DNA from: Apteryx mantelli
Taxonomy: Eukaryota > Chordata > Aves > Apterygiformes > Apterygidae
Direction of reading: 5' to 3'
Length of the DNA stretch: 64,000 bases
NCBI RefSeq assembly: GCF_036417845.1
Contig: NC_089980.1
Coordinates: 60,262,501-60,326,500, forward strand
The number at the start of each line of letters is the position of its first letter. Within the stretch, counting starts at the first letter, position 1. A program made the position numbers and the translations under genes. Below are positions 60,124-64,000 of this stretch, in pieces. The notes under the pieces were generated by a model that worked only from the letters and a program-made list of their open reading frames with translations, was not told where the DNA came from and made no database searches.

Positions 60124-60420
60124 AATCATAGAAATGCAGAGCTGGAAGAGTGCTCATGAAACTTGATGGAGTCCCACCAACTGAACTGAATCTAATGTTT
60201 GTCTAACCTGTTCTTAAAATCTTCAGTGAAACAGATTCTCACACTCCATAGCTTACCCGATCATGTGTTTCACCTGCCTGACAGTTAGTCCAAACAGTTT
60301 TCTAAAATGCAACTTCAAGTCTTCTTAGCAGCCCGTTTCTTCCTTGCTCTCTTTGACAGGGGAATTACCTTTTAACTAGGTTTCCATCCAGGCACTTTGA
60401 TGGAGAGAAGGAGACTGTGT
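60124..60420 (-). mobile_element. Old CR1-like LINE remnant (reverse)
   Basis: Starts with aatcatagaaatgcagagctgg, the diverged CR1 3' terminus in reverse. It continues through tgtttgtctaacctgttctt, cttcagtgaaacagattctc and ctgacagttagtccaaacag, which follow the order of ancient amniote CR1 consensus. Heavily decayed. Confidence 0.6.
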
Positions 60421-62265
60421 CTTTCACTAAAGTGAGACATCATTTAAATCATAAAAATACCCAAGGCTTTTGAATAGTCACTAGAAAACAAAAGCAACAG
60501 TAGCCAGTTTGCCTTAAATAAAAGCAAAACTCTTTCAGTGGCAAAACTCTCACTGCCGTGCCAGTGGTGCTAGGATTTCATTCCCAAGTTTAGTATCACA
60601 GGCCAAATGATGCAGAGAGACTTTGGTTATTGCCAGATTGTGCATTATATCAGCTGATCATAGAGGACTGTGAAGAACATCTGCTTCCAAAGGGATGAAC
60701 CCCACAGTCCTGATGGTCAGACTGCTGCCCAGCACCATTTCGAGCCAGCCATCCAACTCTGACTGTGGGAACTGCAAACCAACAGCAAGGGAAACATCCG
60801 GTGCATAGCCCCATGGGTAGTCTTTTTAGGACTGATACAACCTGCTTCCACCAGAGAGAGCTTTGGAGTGAGAAAGACCTTTGTTGGCAGTAGTCATTAG
60901 AAAGGGGAGAAGGTTGTCTTTGTCTGAAGACTCATTCTGTAGGACTTTCAACTCATATCCATTTTGTATCCATCCAGGAAGGATATTTCTTTTCCCTTTC
61001 TTGTTAGGTAATGCTTATCTTCATACAGTGCCATGGATGGTCTTTCAGTTCTGCAATTACTTCTCTTGAGGTTTTTTTAACTCATTTGTCTCAGGAAATC
61101 TGTTTCCCACTCAGGGGAAGTAAAGTAAACTTACTTTATTTACTCTCAACTTACCCCTCTCAACTGCTTTAGAGCAAAAGAGCAACTCAACCCCTTAGAT
61201 CTGTGCAAGGTCATCTGTCCCATGCTAGGGACTTACTGTATTGAAGTGAGACTCCAGCACCATATTGTCCCCATAGGAGCAAATAAATCCTCATTATTAG
61301 TTGCCAGGAACAGGATACTTATCGCAAGTCATTACAAATCTAGACATGACATGCAATCAAAGTATGGCATGCATTTGTCCAAGTTGCTTTTCTAGTTAGT
61401 TAAGCCGTTACCCAAAGCAATTAAATTAGTTAACCTAGAACAGTTGGTTTATTCAATCATCTCTTTTATTACAATAAACCAAATGCAAGAAGTGGATAGT
61501 AGTAAGATATTGTAATTAGCAGCTGGTCTTATTAAGGGGAAAAAAACCAACAACAAATGTATAATGAAATTAGTCAGTTAACTAAGTGAATTTAAAACAG
61601 AACACGTAAAGCTGCCTGCATATGCAGTGAAAACCTAGGTATTAAGTTATCACCAGGTATTTGACAGTATGAACAAAGTGATACACTTGTTAATGTGGAT
61701 ATAACTACACTAATAGGTCTTAAGCATTTCCCTATATGTGTTGAGAATGAGATTTTAAGAAGGCCTCTGGTTCACTGACTTCTGATGGGGCATAGTATCT
61801 CTGTCATTTGGGTTTTTTGAAAACTGAACTGTATGAATGTGAATTTTAAGCTTCCCTACTGCTTTTACTATTGAGATTTCCATGTGTTTTCTCTCCCCAG
61901 CTTGCTGCTTAGGATCTTATCTTGTGAATCTTGGAAGACCTTTCAATATAACCTCTTCTAGCAAGTATTTATGCAATATTGTCCCCCACTCTGCCAACAA
62001 TTTATCTTTGATTGCCAAAATCTAGTTATTTCCACACTACATTCTTCAAATCTACCCCATCTTTCACTGTCTAAGAACGCCAATGCTATTTCCTCCTCAA
62101 GAAATTTGATGTCTCCATGGAATCATCTGGCTCATTAGGAGCAGTTTGAAGTGTCTAAAATTTCTGTCATCCTATCTGTTCGCTTGTCTTCTTAAAGCCT
62201 AAATTTTGGACCAACGGCTTGAGAAAGCAGGTCTAGGAAATCCTGCACCGTATTCTTCAGGATCC
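60421..62265. other. Intergenic, nothing recognised
   Basis: AT-rich DNA without recognised exons, repeats or RNA genes. Confidence 0.5.
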
Positions 62266-63095
62266 TGTAGAGCAGAGCCAGCTCAAGACATCGTGGCACC
62301 AGGATGACATCTGGGAACAGTCAGTGAATATCTGATTTGGGAACAAGAGAGAATTCAGGGAGAAAGATAAGGGGGCACACGGGAAAAACAGTACGTGGCA
62401 GCCAAAGCACACCACCCTTTTGCAACATGAGTAACAAGCTAGCTGGTGAAGGCCAGACAGTTTGTTCCAGCTGCACGGCGGAGGAGGGAGCGATATGGAG
62501 GTATCACGGTCCGCCCCGACCGCAAAGGGTTGCATCCCAAAAAATAATTGCTGCTCACAGACTAACTGTTGACCTATAGTATCCCTAGCCTCGTTATCCC
62601 TGCTTACCATATTAAAAATCATGCCCTTTGCTGCATAATGATATGTAAATAAGGGGGGCATACCCCCAACAACCGCGCAAATGGCAATCTGGCCAATGAA
62701 GTATGTCTGCCGCACTTCCACATCCCACCTTCAGCAACTATAAAACAGAGTTTTATACACAGTTTTAAAACAGAGCTCACTAAAGTTTTTGGAAGGGAAG
62801 AAAATTGAACCCCCGACCTGTTCACTGGAGATTGCTGACGAGCGAGCCTCCTTCTCCCTCCCCCAAACAGGGACGCCTCTTTGGTAAGACTTGTGCCTCC
62901 GGCAAACGTCGGACGTTACCCGGGAAAATATATTATTATTGAAAGCGCTTAATTGTTAGTTTGAGCTCATAGAAAGAAAATTTGTAGCAGCAAGTGCATT
63001 TATCAATGGCAATTCCAAACCTGTTGTATCTGTCGCTTTAATAAAATCTTATTCTTTTTACTTTGAGAAACTGACCCAGGGAAAGTCCTCAAACA
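62266..63095 (+). mobile_element. Probable retroviral-type LTR (edges uncertain)
   Basis: A CpG-containing block unlike its AT-rich flanks, with promoter and poly(A) features in LTR order: CCAATG at 62692, TATAAAA at 62739-62745, a CpG-bearing region, and AATAAA at 63040-63045 followed by a T-rich segment. No internal retroviral genes, primer-binding site or clear target-site duplication were found. It is best read as a solo LTR of an endogenous retrovirus, but an isolated RNA polymerase II promoter with a nearby poly(A) signal is an alternative. The 154-residue minus-strand frame across it is probably chance. Confidence 0.45.
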
Positions 63096-64000
63096 GGGGG
63101 GCTCTGGCAGGCAAACGTAAATTATAAAGATAAGGAAGGGCCTTCCGTCCCTCCCTTTCACACGACAACATCTCAGGACCTTCAGGTGGGTCAGGAAAGC
63201 ATTGGCATAGTGCCAGCAGGCTGGCTGGGGAAGCAGTTAGTGTTATTTCAGGAAATGCTGAGCAGTAGGAAGGAGGTAATATGGATATTAGGAAGCCGTA
63301 GATAGAAATCATGGAGTTTCTTGGGACTTTTGAGGGCTATGAGTTGAGTCTCCCTTCCTCTCTTCTCCTAGCTTGTCCCCTTCCTTTTCTCCCCTCTCCA
63401 ACTCTTTGAGGTTTAAACTTTTCACTCTGCAGCCCCTCCTGATACCCACAGACCATGCTTTCTTCACACTTGCTCCTGTACACTTCCAGCAGTATTGCTG
63501 CTTACTCTCCCACTGAGCCCTGTTGCAGGGGTTGTGCAGGTAGCCTGCTACCCTGCCTGACTGCTTGCACTGCCTGTGCCCCCACTGAACCCCAGGGCCA
63601 GTCCTGCATCACAAGGCTTGCCATCAGAGAAGCTGCAGCTGTGTCTGATAAAAGGGCACTGCCACCTGGGGAAGATGGTAACATAAATAAGGGGCTGTGA
63701 TCCCCTTCAGTATTTCCTAGTATTATGCCTGCCTAGCATGTATTTAAGATTGTAATGTTGCTTTCTCTTGAAGTAGGTCTAGCAGACATGTTCTTTTTTA
63801 TAAGACAGAACTGAACTGGAGAACAACTTTGTTCAGGAGGTATGCTAATCCCACAAAAATATAATGAGCCAAATGTGCAGTTGTCAAGAGCAAGATGTGC
63901 TAATGAGAGTGTCCGTGGCTTGCTGAAAGCTGAAGCTATGTGAATCCAAGGTAGAAAGCTTCTTTTCTGGGGAGATGTAGGCTTTTATACAGAACATATA
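63096..64000. other. Intergenic, nothing recognised
   Basis: Moderately GC-rich to about 63.65 kb, then AT-rich. No supported gene or repeat. Confidence 0.5.

Noticed and set aside
62257..62721. 154-residue minus-strand frame.
   Set aside because: It runs antisense across the probable LTR, has no recognised domain, and is more likely chance than a gene.

Overview
The window is vertebrate nuclear DNA, almost certainly from a bird. The evidence is GT-AG interrupted coding exons, long AT-rich introns and intergenic DNA, several CR1 LINE copies ending in short tandem repeats of the gattctgt type, ERVL-like LTR sequence, and a single CpG island. No prokaryotic, viral-genome or CRISPR-like organisation is present.

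Left part (1 to about 12.8 kb): the 3' end of PDE10A on the + strand. Two coding exons can be read. The exon at 2859-2947 carries the end of the phosphodiesterase catalytic domain. The terminal exon begins at 8468 and stops at 8583-8585. A long AT-rich stretch follows that is probably the 3'UTR, with a composite Pumilio/poly(A) signal near 12.75 kb.

Middle (about 12.8 to 32.1 kb): intergenic DNA. It holds microsatellites, an ERVL-type LTR ending at 23798, one strong CpG island (about 24.37-24.72 kb) with a possible RFX X-box, and two CR1-type fragments in reverse orientation (25.5-26.3 and 27.9-28.7 kb). A forward CR1 lies at 30.8-31.4 kb.

Right-centre (32.1 to 54 kb): a nine-exon + strand gene recognised as the orthologue of human C6orf118. 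The joined coding exons are in frame throughout and predict a 484-residue, mostly helical protein. One intron appears to use a GC-AG splice pair. The order PDE10A then C6orf118, both in the same direction, matches my recollection of human 6q27.

Right end (54 to 64 kb): intergenic DNA with a MIR-like SINE remnant, a CR1 copy very like the one inside C6orf118 intron 5 but inverted, an old CR1-like remnant, and a probable second LTR at about 62.3-63.1 kb.

The two genes are not known to act together. PDE10A hydrolyses cAMP and cGMP, and C6orf118 has no established biochemical role. I found no unambiguous new biological system. The best leads are the GC-AG intron, the orphan CpG island as a possible C6orf118 promoter, and the unresolved 5' end of C6orf118.
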